NCBI GenBank assembly: GCA_014526335.1
Contig: JACTAT010000037.1
Coordinates: 2,189,777 to 2,253,776 of the forward strand
Origin: Chrysaora quinquecirrha
Taxonomy: Eukaryota > Cnidaria > Scyphozoa > Semaeostomeae > Pelagiidae
DNA: 64,000 bases
Direction: 5' to 3'
Positions 22,862 to 34,700 of this stretch are shown here, one piece after another. The translations under genes were made by a program, and so were the position numbers. Under the pieces are notes generated by a model. That model did not search any database. It had not been told where the DNA came from and saw only the letters and a program-made list of their open reading frames with translations. How positions within the stretch are numbered: position 1 is the first letter of the stretch; every line of letters begins with the position of its first letter.

Positions 22862-23176
22862 GACAGGGAATTTACCATAACATTCTAGCAAATCGGGTAA
22901 CGGAAAATCTGAAAGTAGTTTTAGCACCTTTGAAGGTAGGCGGTCATTTTAAGCCTTGGGAACATTCTCGCTAATTAGCCATTGTGACGTAATCGATGAC
23001 GTCAGATGACCACGGTCAGTAAAAATGCGACCACCGAATTTTTCGCCGCTGATTGCATCAATGTAAAGAGCATCAAAAGCCGAGCAAAAAATTATAAAAC
23101 ACTGGTATTATTGGACTTACCCGTCGAAAGTTATGGCCATTTAAAAAGAGTTAAGCAAAAACAAAAGGGCGGATAC
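22862..23176 (+). repeat. Left terminal inverted repeat
   Basis: It matches the reverse complement of 28665-28979 almost perfectly. It contains TGACGTAA and TGACGTCA (CRE/ATF-like) near 22985-23002, mirrored in the right repeat. Confidence 0.9.
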
Positions 23177-23548
23177 CGATCTTTCTATTACTGTGAAAGA
23201 AAGGTGATAGCTCGCTTCCGCAGAATTGAAAATGTTTCCAAGCATAAGTCAGTCTTTTATTTCACACTTAATCAACCTATCAATGGTTTCAGCTGGTTTT
23301 AGAGGTTGGACGGGGGAAACAAAATTGTCTTATATATAGTGTGCTTCATTGAGCAATTACTATTAAAGTACCCCGTTTTTCCTGTCAATAATGCATTCTC
23401 TGAATATTATTTATTTTAGAAAATTTTATTTAAATAACTCAATGTCTATTCCGCTCATGCTGTTCATGAGCAACAAGGTTTTTTGGACAATTGCTCAAGC
23501 ATGTTCGACGATACCTCTTGAATGGCAAAATTGATTTAATATCTGAGC

Positions 23549-26500
23549 ATGAACCAGTCTAAGGCATTTCTTAGTACTGATGAAGAAAGTACACAATCCG
23601 CTTGTTTAATCTGTAATCGTGTTATCAAAAAATCAGATAAAGGCCAAAAGATTGGAGAAAAAGGAATATATAATTTCAAAGTCTTAGCTGAAGAATGGTC
23701 GCAATTAAATGTTCCTATTCACGATGAAAAGCATCCATATACTGAGGTTTATAGAAAAATCGTCTCAAGGGCATCCCAGGATGTTTCAATATATGTTCAT
23801 ACTTCTTGCAGAGTTGCATTTCGAAATAATAGTTCACGGTACCGAAAAAAATATGGTGATAAATTGGTTGAGCTTCCAGAAGAAGGTAATGATTTAAACT
23901 CGGAACAGGATGCAAAGGCAGCAAATAATTCACCAAAGAAAAGAGCAACGAGATCAGAAACGGAATCAGTTACTTCAAAACATATTTGTTTCATTTGCAA
24001 TACCGTGAGATCTAGTGACATGCGTCCATACGACGAAGGCGGTCTAAAAAGATGCGACACTGATTCAACTGCAAGAAAATTGTTTGCCCGAAAAGACTTG
24101 TATCTGAATGACAAGACACATCGACTTTTCTTTCCTGCGAGGCGATTGGATCTTTTGTTAAGTGGCCAAGCCCATGACATATTTGCAGTAGACATTTTCT
24201 ATCATCAGTCATGTTACATAAAATTTGCTATTAAACCCGTAGCACAAAAAGACAGAGAAGAGGAGGAATTGAAGGGAAAAGAAGAAGATGTTATAAATGA
24301 ATTTCTTTATAAAGTGAAAACTTCAGTTGTGCGGGACAAGAAGGGTTTCCTTTTAAATGAGTTGCTGGCAGATATACAGATTCTCAGCGAAGAGCAGCAA
24401 CTTGAAAAACCAGCAATAGCCGAAACCAAAACCCTTCGACGACTTCTGGAAAAGGAACTCGGAGATCAGATAGGATTCTTCCCTTCTGGAATATATCGCA
24501 TAGTTTATAGTACGGATATAAATCCTTGCGAATACTCTGTTGCCACGCTTCTTGGCTGTGGACTACGAGATGAAGATCATGCTAAAGCTTTCGGTCGCAT
24601 GATCAGGAATAAGATAAAGCTAAAGAAAAAGCACGAATGTGAATTTCCACTCAGCCCCGAAGAATTTATTAAGACTTTGGATGAAGGGCCACTCCCTGAA
24701 CTTTATAATGCCATCTTTTATTCAATGTATGATAATGCGACAATAAATGAGTATGGTTACGCCGTCACTTCTAAAGCGAAAGCAACAAAGATTTGGTCAT
24801 TGGCCAGTGACTGGGAATCGCTGCTGACAAAATCTCCTTCTCCAAAACAGGCAATCATGGGTCTGGTTCTTCACAGACTATCAGGTGAGGCTGACTTCTG
24901 TTTTTTTCAAATATCCAAATTTATAATGAACACTATGCCTATTCCCTTTAAATTTGAATATCAAACTTAGACTTTCTATTTTTTTTAATAGGAAATAAAG
25001 AAGTTGTGAATATACTCCATAAATGTAATCATGTCATTTCATATCACAACATAAGAATGCAAAACCAAGCTTGGTCAAGGATGGTTTTTGCGCAAAAAAA
25101 TTCGATTCCAACTTTCCGACGAGGTGTTGTTACTCATAGCACCATTGACAACAATGATGGGAGGCAAGACACATGGACTGGTTCTGGGACAACACACGAC
25201 ACCAATAAGACAGTTTTTCAGTTGCCGAGTAAAGAAGAAAAGCTACAAATTCAAGTTATTGGCACTATCCAGAGACCACTTGATCTTGACGAAGAGCGCA
25301 ATGAAGAGATGTCAGAAATTGCACCTTATCATATTGGACGGAGAGTTGATCCACCAGCATTTCCAAACTATAAAGATTCAAACAATAAGGACTTGCTTGA
25401 TGAGTGCTTAAAGCGAGATATTGCATGGTCATTGGCCGGATCAATTAAAGCTGATGATTTGCCCCTGTTGGGATCTTGGACGCCATTTAACAAGATGGTA
25501 ACGACACATGAAACAGAAATGTGCGTGCAGGAGTACTTGCCAGTCACCCCTCATCCTCCGGAGTTCCCCGTATGTAAAGAGTACTTGGATTTTCTGCTTG
25601 ATATGATAAAAGAACTCGAAATACCTTATTTGTTTGTTCATTCTGATGAAATGGTCTATGCCAAACTATGTGCTATTTTGTGGAAAAGTCCGGAATTGTA
25701 CAAACGCATTGTGCTTCTCATGGGAGGATTCCACCAGGTTCGCGTGATGCAGAGGCTGCTGTTCAAGAGGTATAGCTGTAGAGGAATCAAAGAGTGGTGC
25801 ATCGATGCAGAGGTAATCGCTGCAGGGTCAGCAGACTCAGCCTTCGAGGGGAGACATTATTTCAGGAGCATGCGGCTACACAAAGAATGCTTTGACGCTC
25901 TCGTACAATTTCGGATTGAGCAAATTACAGGTTTGTGCTATATTATTTCTATAAACTCAAGATTTAAAGTTAAATTACTATTTCGTTTACGAGGTTCGTT
26001 TGATTACTATTTTGCATGTGTTTGGTTTTTAGATGGACACTCAAAAACTGATCCTCAACTTACATCAGCAATAAAATGCTTCGCAAGGAACCTTCTCCGT
26101 CTACAATGAGCGACTTGATAAGCCTCCCTCAATTTACAGTGCTATTTCAGACATTATTATATCACGAAAAGGAAAGTGATGGCCAACTTACGGTGCAGTA
26201 TTTGAAAGACGTATCGGTAATGCTTGCTCTGATTTCTTCAGTGCGCGAATGCAACATAGAGAGACATCTGGCGGCAGAGCGTGAAATGATTTCCCTTGCG
26301 TTTGCATTTGATCATCAAAATTATGCTCGCTACTGCAGTTTTCAGCACGTATATCTCAAGGAGCTCAAAAGAATTAATCATCCTGCGTTTCACGATTTGC
26401 AAACCAAAGGACATGGTGGAAGCATTACAGGCGGCAAGTTTTCGACCATACATGGTGATCTAATCACCGAACTGTTTAATAAAGAAACAAAAGGTACTGC

Positions 26501-28535
26501 TGGACCTTTCAGATCCGGCTTCAGTACAAACCTTAGCACTGTTAACACTTGGGTGCATACAATCCACATCCATAGCATGTTGAGAATCGCTCTGAGAAAA
26601 CAGCTTTACATCAAATTGTCTCCAAAGCACAAAGAAATGACGAACAGTGGTAAGCATTTACACTGTCAGCATGTTTCTCAATTAAAGATGACGCTACGTA
26701 GTTATGGCATAGATCCTTTTCAGCTGAAGCTCCAAAATGCTTTCACTCAGGTGCTCAGATTAATCCATCCGTCTTCCAAGACATGCTGAAAGCTCATGAT
26801 ATTGGAAGTGACGCGTTTCAAGCATTTTCTTCTGACAGACTCGTCAAACACACACAAAGTTTCTTTGACCCAATAAAGAGAATCAAGCTCAATACTGGCA
26901 TAATAAAGAAAAAACCACCTATCAAAGCTATTTCCGTGCTGAAGGAAGATTGCCAGGCATTTGGGCTCATTGTAGCAAAAGCGGTAAGTTTAGAGGATGC
27001 TTTTCGCTACCCTATCACCTCAGTCCCCCTTGCTTTAGCCACTCCAGACGGTTCACTCCGACAGTCAGACAAAGCTTCATTAAGAAACTTTCTTATATCA
27101 AAATCAGAAACCACAACAAACACCCCACCAGAAAACGCAGCTTGGTTTGTTGACGGACTTGCAGTTATACGAACATTGAAATCTAAAAAGACGTACCGTG
27201 AGTGGATTGGCAGTTTACTTCAATTTCTGCAGCCACCTAGAGGATCCAATCCAGCTGTCGTTGGCATGATAAATGACACATACAAAGAACGAAGTGTGAA
27301 GAGTGGTACAAGAAAGGCTCGCGGCGAGACAGGGATGAGTGTCAAACTTGATGGCTTTGACCAGCACATGCCTCAGGGAGCTAAATGGAGCGAATTTTTG
27401 CAGAATGGAAAAATAAAGAAGAATTGATACAGTTAATTTTAAGTATGTCCAGAGTGTGGAAGGAAGAAAAACACTGAAGCAACCATTTATAATGACAGAA
27501 GGGTCTTCTACACATCATTGACAGAAACAGCTGCAAGCTACTTCATGAATGTAATCACGAAGAAGCAGACACCCGGCTAGTTCTCCACGCGTACCTTGAA
27601 GATAAAGATGCAGTAATAATCTCGAAAGATACAGATGTATTGATACTCCTGATATGGGCATTCAACAAATTAAAGGTTCAGAAAAGTTGGCTCTTGAAAT
27701 ACGATAATGAAAAGTTTGTTGACATAGGGGGAGTTTGCGATGGCATTGGATCAGACTTGTGCGATGCCTTACCAGCAATTCATGCTCTTTCTGGATGTGA
27801 TACAACGTCCTACTTTTTCAAAGTAGGTAAAGTAAAAGTTGTGAAAAATTACTTAATGCCGTACAAAATGCTATTTACTTGATGGATTAGGAGAGCTTCA
27901 ACAATCGAAGAACATGAAATAGAGCAGGTAAAGGAATTCATCAAGACCGTTTTTACAATGGAAAGTCAACTGAAACATATGTTGAGACAAGAATGAGAAT
28001 TTACAAAGACCTTAATGTGAAATCCTCCAGTGCCATTCCTCCAGATCCAGATTCAGCAGAAGAAGCGATCAAGAGAGTCAACTATCAGGTATTTCATTGG
28101 CTTCGGTGTATTGAAAAAAGGATACCAAATGTGTCAATTGAAAACAATGGATGGAGCTGGAATGAAGAAGCTAATCTTGTTGTGCCAGTTTGGTTTAAAG
28201 GGAAGCAGTTGCCTCCATCTTTGTCAGTAAAGAAGAAATCGAGGAAGTTGAAGAGTGGGCCACAGGATCCACAAGAAGCAGACTCCGAAATGAGTGATAA
28301 TGATAATTATCCGAGAAAAAAAAGAGCAAGAAAAAACAGAAAGACAGAACCAAATTTGCCTAAACATATAGAGACTGATGAAGAAATGTACGACGGAGGC
28401 AAAGAGGATAGCGAGGAAGGTAAAGATGACAGATCAGGAAAACAAGAAGGTTCAGATCTCGATGTTGAAGAAAGTATGTGGGAAGTGTCAGATTTTTCTT
28501 CAAGTGATGAATCATTTGACGAGTGGCTACCTTGA
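23549..28535 (+). pseudogene. Large zinc-finger protein with C-terminal FEN/PIN-like domain, frameshifted
   Basis: The first exon (23549-24884) has two Cys/His modules, CLICNRVIK with HTSCRVAF and CFICNTVRS with HQSCYIKF. Exon 2 (24992-25933) and exon 3 (from 26033) are joined by canonical sites. Frame changes near 26075, 26750, 27420 and 27880 split the rest. The C-terminal quarter has EADTRLVLHA, then ISKDTDVLILL and LPAIHALSGCDTTSYFFKVGK, acidic motifs that resemble the XPG/FEN1 or PIN nuclease fold. An acidic/basic low-complexity tail ends at 28513-28535. It would be about 1600 residues intact. It may be the element's nuclease or transposase, but no transposase activity is known to me for this family. 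Confidence 0.7.
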
Positions 28536-28664
28536 CCTGAAATACTTCAGCTGGCTGTGACTTATATCGTAATTCAAGGTGTATTAGTGTAATTTCAAAT
28601 CATCATCGTTTGTTTATTGATTCACTTGAACTGATGAATCGCACATAATTGGATAGCAAATATT

Positions 28665-28979
28665 GATACCCGCCATTTTGTTTTTGCTTAACTCTTTTTA
28701 AATGGCCATAACTTTCGACGGGTAAGTCCAATAATACCAGTGTTTTATAATTTTTTGCTCGGCTTTTGATGCTCTTTACATTGATGCAATCAGCGGCGAA
28801 AAATTCGGTGGTCGCATTTTACTGACCGTGGTCATCTGACGTCATCGATTACGTCACAATGGCTAATTAGCGAGAATGTTCCCAAGGCTTAAAATGACCG
28901 CCTACCTTCAAAGGTGCTAAAACTACTTTCAGATTTTCCGTTACCCGATTTGCTAGAATGTTATGGTAAATTCCCTGTC
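28665..28979 (-). repeat. Right terminal inverted repeat
   Basis: This is the inverted copy of 22862-23176. The outermost bases read CCCTGTC, followed by TA at 28980-28981. Confidence 0.9.
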
Positions 28980-28981
28980 TA

Positions 28982-29518
28982 TATGCTACCAGCTTCCAGA
29001 CATGGTCTGCATGCTCTGAGGTTTGGCAGGATGCTGACATGACCTTCTCTTTGGCAGTCACAGCAGACATTACCTCCATCCATGCATTTGGCACAAAAAC
29101 TGGTACACCTCATTTGGCATTCTTCTCTTACAATATTATCATCCGAGCTTGATAACGATTGGCAACATTCGCAGGTTTGCATTAGGCTGCAATGATGCTC
29201 AAAGAAAGACTTCATGTCATCGCCTGTTTTCCCCTTCTTTGGAACGTAGTCCACAGCACAAGGTAGACTGCTGCAATTATAAAGAGATGTTATGGAAGAA
29301 ACAAGTACTTCCGTAATAATGTGGTTGCTCAGAAATTTTTGGGAGGGTTCTTGGTTCTCTGTAATATACGCAACATCAACTTCAAAGTCAAGTCCAATAT
29401 TCTTCTTAGTTCTTGTATCAAATTGAAGTGCCGGTTTTAGAGCCGTCCCGTCATTAGCTAATGCACATGGTACAATTTGTTTGATTTTACAAAAAACTTC
29501 AGATGCCTATTCAGCAAT
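28982..29518 (-). pseudogene. Zinc-finger/beta-propeller-like gene, 5' part
   Basis: From about 29518 the minus strand reads ALKPALQFDTRTKKNIGLDFEVD, and then a Cys-rich zinc module (CECCQSL, CTSFCAKC, CCDCQREGH, LRACRPCLE). It stops exactly at the edge of the inserted element. The order and sequence match a protein family frequent in invertebrate genomes. The missing continuation is the minus-strand sequence at 22859-21444. It was therefore one gene before the insertion, and both halves also carry older lesions. Confidence 0.6.
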
Positions 29519-29559
29519 AGCTTAGCAAAAAACAGTCTTGTCAAAGTTAGTATGAGCTG

Positions 29560-29770
29560 GATATATAAAGCAGTGTGTGTCTGCCTGGACGACGAAGTAT
29601 TATACATTTGTTTATAAATTCGCTGCTGATGAAGAAGGGCTATGCCCGATACGTTTAGTTTTAAATGTTCAAGGCTAATATAGTTTTCTTTTCAATCTAA
29701 TTGTTAATAATTCACTAATTATTGCCTTTCTGATAATAATTTTTGGCTTTATTTAGGCCCCAAGGGTCCA
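29560..29770 (+). mobile_element. Penelope-like element terminal remnant
   Basis: A 200-bp non-coding stretch contains a hammerhead-ribozyme-like core followed by ACGTTTAGTTTTAAATG, the arrangement found in the terminal repeats of animal Penelope-like elements. No reverse transcriptase remains here. Confidence 0.5.
29626..29653 (+). ncRNA. Degenerate hammerhead ribozyme core
   Basis: CTGATGA (29626-29632) is followed by a GGGC-TAT-GCCC stem-loop and then GATACG where an active core has GAAAC. The A-to-T change in the conserved GAAA and the extra bases before the stem suggest loss of activity. Stems I and III were not resolved. Confidence 0.5.
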
Positions 29771-29775
29771 TTGAA

Positions 29776-30698
29776 CTATAAATAAAAAAACTGGAACGAT
29801 AACCTTATTGTGCAAAAAGCATAACCAAAAATGAAGCTTTTTGGTGCACTTGAAGCCTTTGAATTGCTGAACAGGCTAAATCTTGGAGTGACCGTTTGAG
29901 ATGGAGCAGGGAAGTTAAATGATGGCAGTGGAGTCGATGTTGCAGGAGCAGACAATTTAGGAGCAGGCACTGCATGAACAGAAGTTGACAAGCTGCTTAC
30001 TTGAGGTGAAGGATTATCTGATTCAGATGCAATAGGCTGTGCATTTTGGCGGACTGGAACCCAACCTCTGCATTCAGATGTGAGATGCGAGGCAGCATGA
30101 GAGATAGCACAACGAATAACTTCATCACAGCTGCAGGAAGTATGACCAACTTTCCCGCAATTGAAACATCTTATCTGATTGCAAGCATTAGCTAGATGAT
30201 CAACAGCATCACATTTGCAGCACGTTTTTTCTTGACCTTCATAACGTACCATCAACGAGAATTTTCTGATATGTATCCAACTAGGAATATTTGAAGACAA
30301 CAACATAGGAAATGTCTCAAACCATTTTGCACCTCAGGATAACCAGGGATATGTCCATATCGGCTACTGATGATCTTTCCATATTTTTCAAGATTCTTTT
30401 CAATAATGAAATTTTCCAATTCATACTGAGCATTAAAAACACTGACAAACAAGAAGGTATGATCAGCATCATTGAAGAACAGAGTCATATCATTAGCCTT
30501 GAGAGAACCAAAACTAAGAAGTTCCTCTTTGATTTGACAAGATGCAAAGGAACATAAATAAGTAGATTCATCAGATCTTTGCACAGAACAAGCAATATAA
30601 TCTTTAGATGCCAGAGCTTTGAAAATTTCAGAACCACGGACAATTCCAGGTCAGTCAAATTTCACAAACACTGTTGTTGGCCGTGGGAATGAAGCCAT
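29776..30698 (-). pseudogene. LINE ORF1-like protein with zinc knuckles
   Basis: The minus-strand start at 30698 reads MASFPRPTTVFVKFD and then hits a TGA. The frame continues to about 30310 with an RNA-binding-like region (FFNDADHTFLFVSVFNAQYELENFIIE). After a frameshift near 30306 it enters a cluster of CCHC-like knuckles (CCKCDAVDHLANAC, CFNCGKVGHTSCSC). A Pro/Ser-rich tail follows to 29776. This layout fits the first protein of L1/Tx1-like non-LTR elements, which coats the RNA. No second ORF follows, so it is a truncated copy. Confidence 0.6.
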
Positions 30699-30822
30699 AA
30701 TTTTCCGAATAATCAGCGAATCTTCAACGAATATCAATCTAGATCTCACTGCAGAAATAAACTACAGCAAACTAGTCAGCCTAATAACAGTGACAACCGA
30801 TAGAGCTTCGCCCTCCGATCTT

Positions 30823-30845
30823 ATCCAAAAGGCCGAGAAGCGTTA
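30823..30845 (-). pseudogene. U2 snRNA 5'-end fragment
   Basis: About 23 bases correspond to the first nucleotides of U2 (AACGCTTCTCGGCCTTTTGG, with changes), at the same relative position to the 5S gene as in the complete copy at 48945-49129. The rest of U2 is missing; the adjoining DNA (29776-30698) is the LINE ORF1 remnant. Confidence 0.65.
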
Positions 30846-30975
30846 ACGAACTAGTCTTTGCTTCTGGCCGCCTCTCCACGCATGTTGCAATCAAACGTGG
30901 GTGCAGGACAGCCAGTCCGTGTGCAATACCTGGCTACGTCAGTTTTAAAGAAGGACTGTAATTGCAAAAAGTGAA

Positions 30976-31092
30976 GCCTACAACACCAGGTGTTCCCAGG
31001 CGGTCACCCATCCAGGTACTGACCTGGCCGACCATGCTTGACTGCGGTGATCGGACGACAACTGGTATATTCATGGTGGTATGGTTGTAGGC
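30976..31092 (-). rRNA. 5S rRNA, copy 1 (117 nt, one-base deletion)
   Basis: The minus strand reads GCCTACAACCATACCACCAT at its start. It contains the internal promoter boxes for TFIIIA (AAGCATGGTCGG, TGGATGGGTGACCGCC) and ends in GTTGTAGGC. Compared with the copy at 49282-49399, one G is missing in the GGTCGGGCCAGG region and a few bases differ, so it may be a pseudogene. It lies between a U2 remnant and the 3' end of a U1 copy. Confidence 0.85.
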
Positions 31093-31516
31093 GAAAGCTA
31101 GAGGGCCGAATGTGCATGACACTACAGGCTAGAGACACAGAAGTGTGCACATGCACATGTATGTATACCGTTTGATGCATACGAAGTGGGTTGGTGGGGG
31201 TAGATCTTGGTGTGTGTGCAGTGCTGCTGAGAAGGTGTGGTGAGGACTCTGGCCAGTTGGAACAGCAGGCGTGGCATTCGTGGAAACCAAGTTGGCTCTT
31301 TAATAGTGTTGCAAAGGATGGGCTTCCGGTTGCGGCTGTACGAATGTGGTAGATGTCGGTGCATCTTCCGGCATCTGGAGCGGAAGATGTGGAAAACGGC
31401 AAACGGTCGGTAACTTGCACACTCTTTGCAGAGAAGGGGAATTTTTGTGTCAAGAGATGCCTGGTATCTGGCAAGTCGTGGTGGTGTGCTGAGATGTATG
31501 CAGAATTTGACATTAG

Positions 31517-31560
31517 TACTATTGGAAGGGGACTAGCGTGAACGCAGGTCCCCACTACCA
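31517..31560 (-). pseudogene. U1 snRNA 3' segment of the interrupted copy
   Basis: The minus strand reads TGGTAGTGGGGACCTGCGTT and on to the U1 3' end (CCCCTT). It is the last quarter of U1, including stem-loop 4. The nine bases CCACTACCA at 31552-31560 (plus strand) are duplicated at 39280-39288 by the inserted transposon. Confidence 0.8.
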
Positions 31561-31653
31561 TAGCCTGCGTGCAGACTTTACTTGGTAACTGCGGAGGAGA
31601 GGCGAAGAGTCTCTTGTAAAGTCTGCGAATCGCAGGCCGATTTCGTCTTCTGG
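31561..31653 (+). repeat. Left terminal inverted repeat of the DUF6589/RecQ transposon
   Basis: It is identical for 93 bp to the reverse complement of 39187-39279. Each repeat contains its own inner inverted repeat: GCAGACTTTAC near the tip pairs with GTAAAGTCTGC about 45 bp further in, followed by CGCAGG. Confidence 0.95.
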
Positions 31654-31730
31654 TGGAAAACTCCCTGCGTCACAGTGACAGGCAAAATTGTGCAATCGTG
31701 CAACTCCGCAGCGCACTGCAATGTTTCAAA

Positions 31731-34700
31731 ATGTCGGTTAGTCGCTGCACGCTTTGCTTTCTTGAAACGTCTTTGAAGTCTGATCGAAACCTTGTTGAAG
31801 GATCTGGTGCTTTTAATCCGAAGTCTGAATTAAACTGTTTGGATATTGTTATTCAAGAACCATTTGAAAAATACATTTGTCGTAAATGTGTTGATTTATT
31901 GAAGAGAAGAAAGAAGTTGAAAGATGGCCTAAACGAAGTTAATAAAGAGATTTTTGAGAAGTACAGGAATACAGCATCTATCAAGGAACAACAACATTTA
32001 AGACACGTCTTTTAATCGATGAAGTCTCTCAGGAGAGTGTGGGGAAACGCCGAAAGAAATTGTTTGAAGATGGCCAATCTGGTGAAATAGAAGAAGCAGA
32101 AGAGGGTGGACCTGCAGCAGCAGCATCATCAATTTCTTCCCTTGTTGATGATGACGATGGCGAAAACAGCAACACCATCCAACTTCTTCCACTTTCCCAA
32201 TCAACGCCTTGCGTAAATCGTAGCAAAATTAATTTGAAAAACTCTATTCAACCAAAATCAGTTTTTCCACAAAAACCACTGCAACATAATGACAGTGTAC
32301 CAGTTATCATATCTGTCTACTGGCCCTCAGTAACAAAGACTCGCACTTTGTCAGATGATCTTGCTCCTCTTGGAAAGGCTTTAATCAATGGTAGTTTCAG
32401 CCAAATAGCTTCTGGAGCTTGGAAATGTCTGGGACTGAGAAAATCACTTTTGAATATTATTAAGAAAGAGGTTCACAAAGAATGTATAACCCTATGCTCC
32501 AAAAAAGACCCTTGTTGCCTCAGGAAAACAAAGAAAGAAGATATGTTAAACTTCTCATTGAAGAAAGTAGAAGATGAGCTTAGAATTAAAGCCCCGATTC
32601 TGAGTTCTATTTTGAAAGTAGCTTCAACTCCAAAATTCAAAGGTGTTGAGAAGGAAGATGAAAGTGAATGGTTATCTTCAACCGTAATGGCTGCTGCTGT
32701 ATTATTGAAGAACAGATCACCATGTATGACAGCAATTCAGCTGCTTATAACAATCTTGTTACAACATTCAGGATTCATGGTATGTAAAAATATTATTCTG
32801 AATATAAATTTAATTTATTTGATTTATTAAATTTATTGAATTATGCATATAATCTTCAACACAGTATACTCGACAAGCACTTGCAATATCTAATTTTTGT
32901 AACATTTTTTCCTAGGCAACATTGGTTCGTCTTAAAGAATTGCGGCTAACAACATCTCACACATTTATGTACAAAAAAATGGATGAATTTGGTAAAGATC
33001 ATGACATTGAAATATTGAAAAAGGTTGATAATGAGTCCAGAAGACTGGAACAACTATGTAAAGGAGAGGAAGCTCTAAAAAGAATTGGAGGAGATGAGCC
33101 AACTCAAAAGCAAGAATGTTCAGGGATAAAGAGAATTCTTTCAAATACTGAACCTGAGGAAAATGATGAAATTGATGAATTCATTAAGACAACAAATCTG
33201 AAGCTGAGAAATCTTAAAGATAAAGCACTTGAAAGTGAGAAAATAAACCAAAATGTCACCAAAGAGAAACCAACAGAAAAAATGATTGGTAAGATTGCCA
33301 ACTTAACAATTTTCATTCACAGTCCTGTGTATTGCATTCTTTGATGACTATCCTGTATGGGGGGCCTATTATAGGGGGTCCAGAAGCCGCGAAACCGCAA
33401 AAAATTTAGCTCAAAGCCGCAATCCGCGATGAAATTAATTGCCAAGCATGCCGCTATTGTTTAGACTTCCACTCCTCCTCATTAACATTAGCTTGTCAAT
33501 CGACATTAATCCGGTTACTTGGTTACTTCCCTGGTTACTGTACCCACTCATTACATTTTCTAGTGGCACAGAGCCCTTTTCAGCCCATCTGTTGTGCAAT
33601 TCAGAATAAAGCCGCTGGCCGTTTATTCGATAAAAAGCCGCAGCCGCATTCACTAAGCCGTAAACCGAGGTCAAAACACAGCGAAAGACGCAAGCCGCAA
33701 CTTTTTCTGAGGCCGCAAACCGTAGCAAAATCATTGCCAAATCCGTAAACCGCACGCAAAATAGGGGTCGAAGCCGCGAAGCCGCAAACCTATAATAGGC
33801 CCCCTGTATGCAGACGTTGCTGTGTTGCAGTGAAGAAGTAAGGGATACTTGAAGACATGCACCCTGCACCACATAATTTTCCTGAGGTTTTTGGTTTAAA
33901 TTGCACTCTTTTTTATAAGAGAAATTGTATAAGAACACAAGCCTGGATTTTGCCAAGATTTTGAGAACAAATTAAGAACAAGACGAGGCTAGCCTTTTTA
34001 AAAAGCCCTAAGAATATCAGTTAAATATTAAAGCAAGATAGTCAGACTGAACATGAAAAGCAGGCAAACGAAGAACTAGTCAAAAATGCTGCATTTTCAC
34101 ACTAAGGAAGTGCCACCCCAGACATTCATTGAAAATAAAGATATCTAAGTAACCAAGGAATTAAGAATAGATTAAGAACATTTAGGGCTCAAAAACGGCA
34201 AAAATTTAAGAACAGCCAGCCTTGATCGAAATTTCCTGGTTCTTATAGAAAGAGTGTAAATGGTGTTGACATAATTTTGAAGTTCATTTATATTTCTTGT
34301 TTTTCTAGGTGTTGATGAAGGAAGGAAAATAACTTTTGACAATCTCGATCTTTATATTCAGCCTCATGAAATGTCCGAGGATTGCCAAAACCAAGATCTA
34401 CATTGGGTATCAGTAATGTCAACAGAGAACCGAATAAGTGCAAATCATTTGTCTGACGAATCAAAGAATAAAGTTGAAGCTGTAAGAAATATCAACAACA
34501 CCAAGTTTCTTCCTTGTAGGCAAGAACTTGAGTTGCAAAGGAGTGACTATGCAACGCTAATATGTCGCATTATAACCAAGCACATAGACTGTTTGAAATT
34601 CCTAAATGATGTCACATTGAAGCATATATTACACCGGTACAGCAGAGAAACAAGCAAACCAACAGAAACAGTGAGTAGATGTTTTTTATTGGATTTTGTA

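Larger units (their letters stand above)
22862..28979 (+). mobile_element. TA-flanked DNA element with 315-bp TIRs and a large zinc-finger/FEN-like protein
   Basis: Inverted repeats of about 315 bp, beginning GACAGGGAATTTACC, bound a 6118-bp unit. Each end is adjoined by TA, consistent with a TA target duplication, although TA is palindromic and so cannot be proved from one copy. It carries one long gene on the plus strand, with three exons and several later frameshifts. It is inserted into another gene whose halves lie on both sides. I cannot assign it to a named transposon superfamily from the sequence. Confidence 0.75.

Noticed and set aside
30619..30846. Plus-strand 75-codon frame
   Set aside because: It is antisense to the LINE ORF1 start and runs into the U2 remnant.
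31004..31561. 185-codon minus-strand frame over 5S and spacer
   Set aside because: It overlaps a 5S rRNA gene and repeats in the other array unit (49284-50021) only because the DNA is repeated.
33435..33956. 173-codon minus-strand frame
   Set aside because: It lies mostly inside the AGCCGC-rich MITE and its flank, and has no domain signal.
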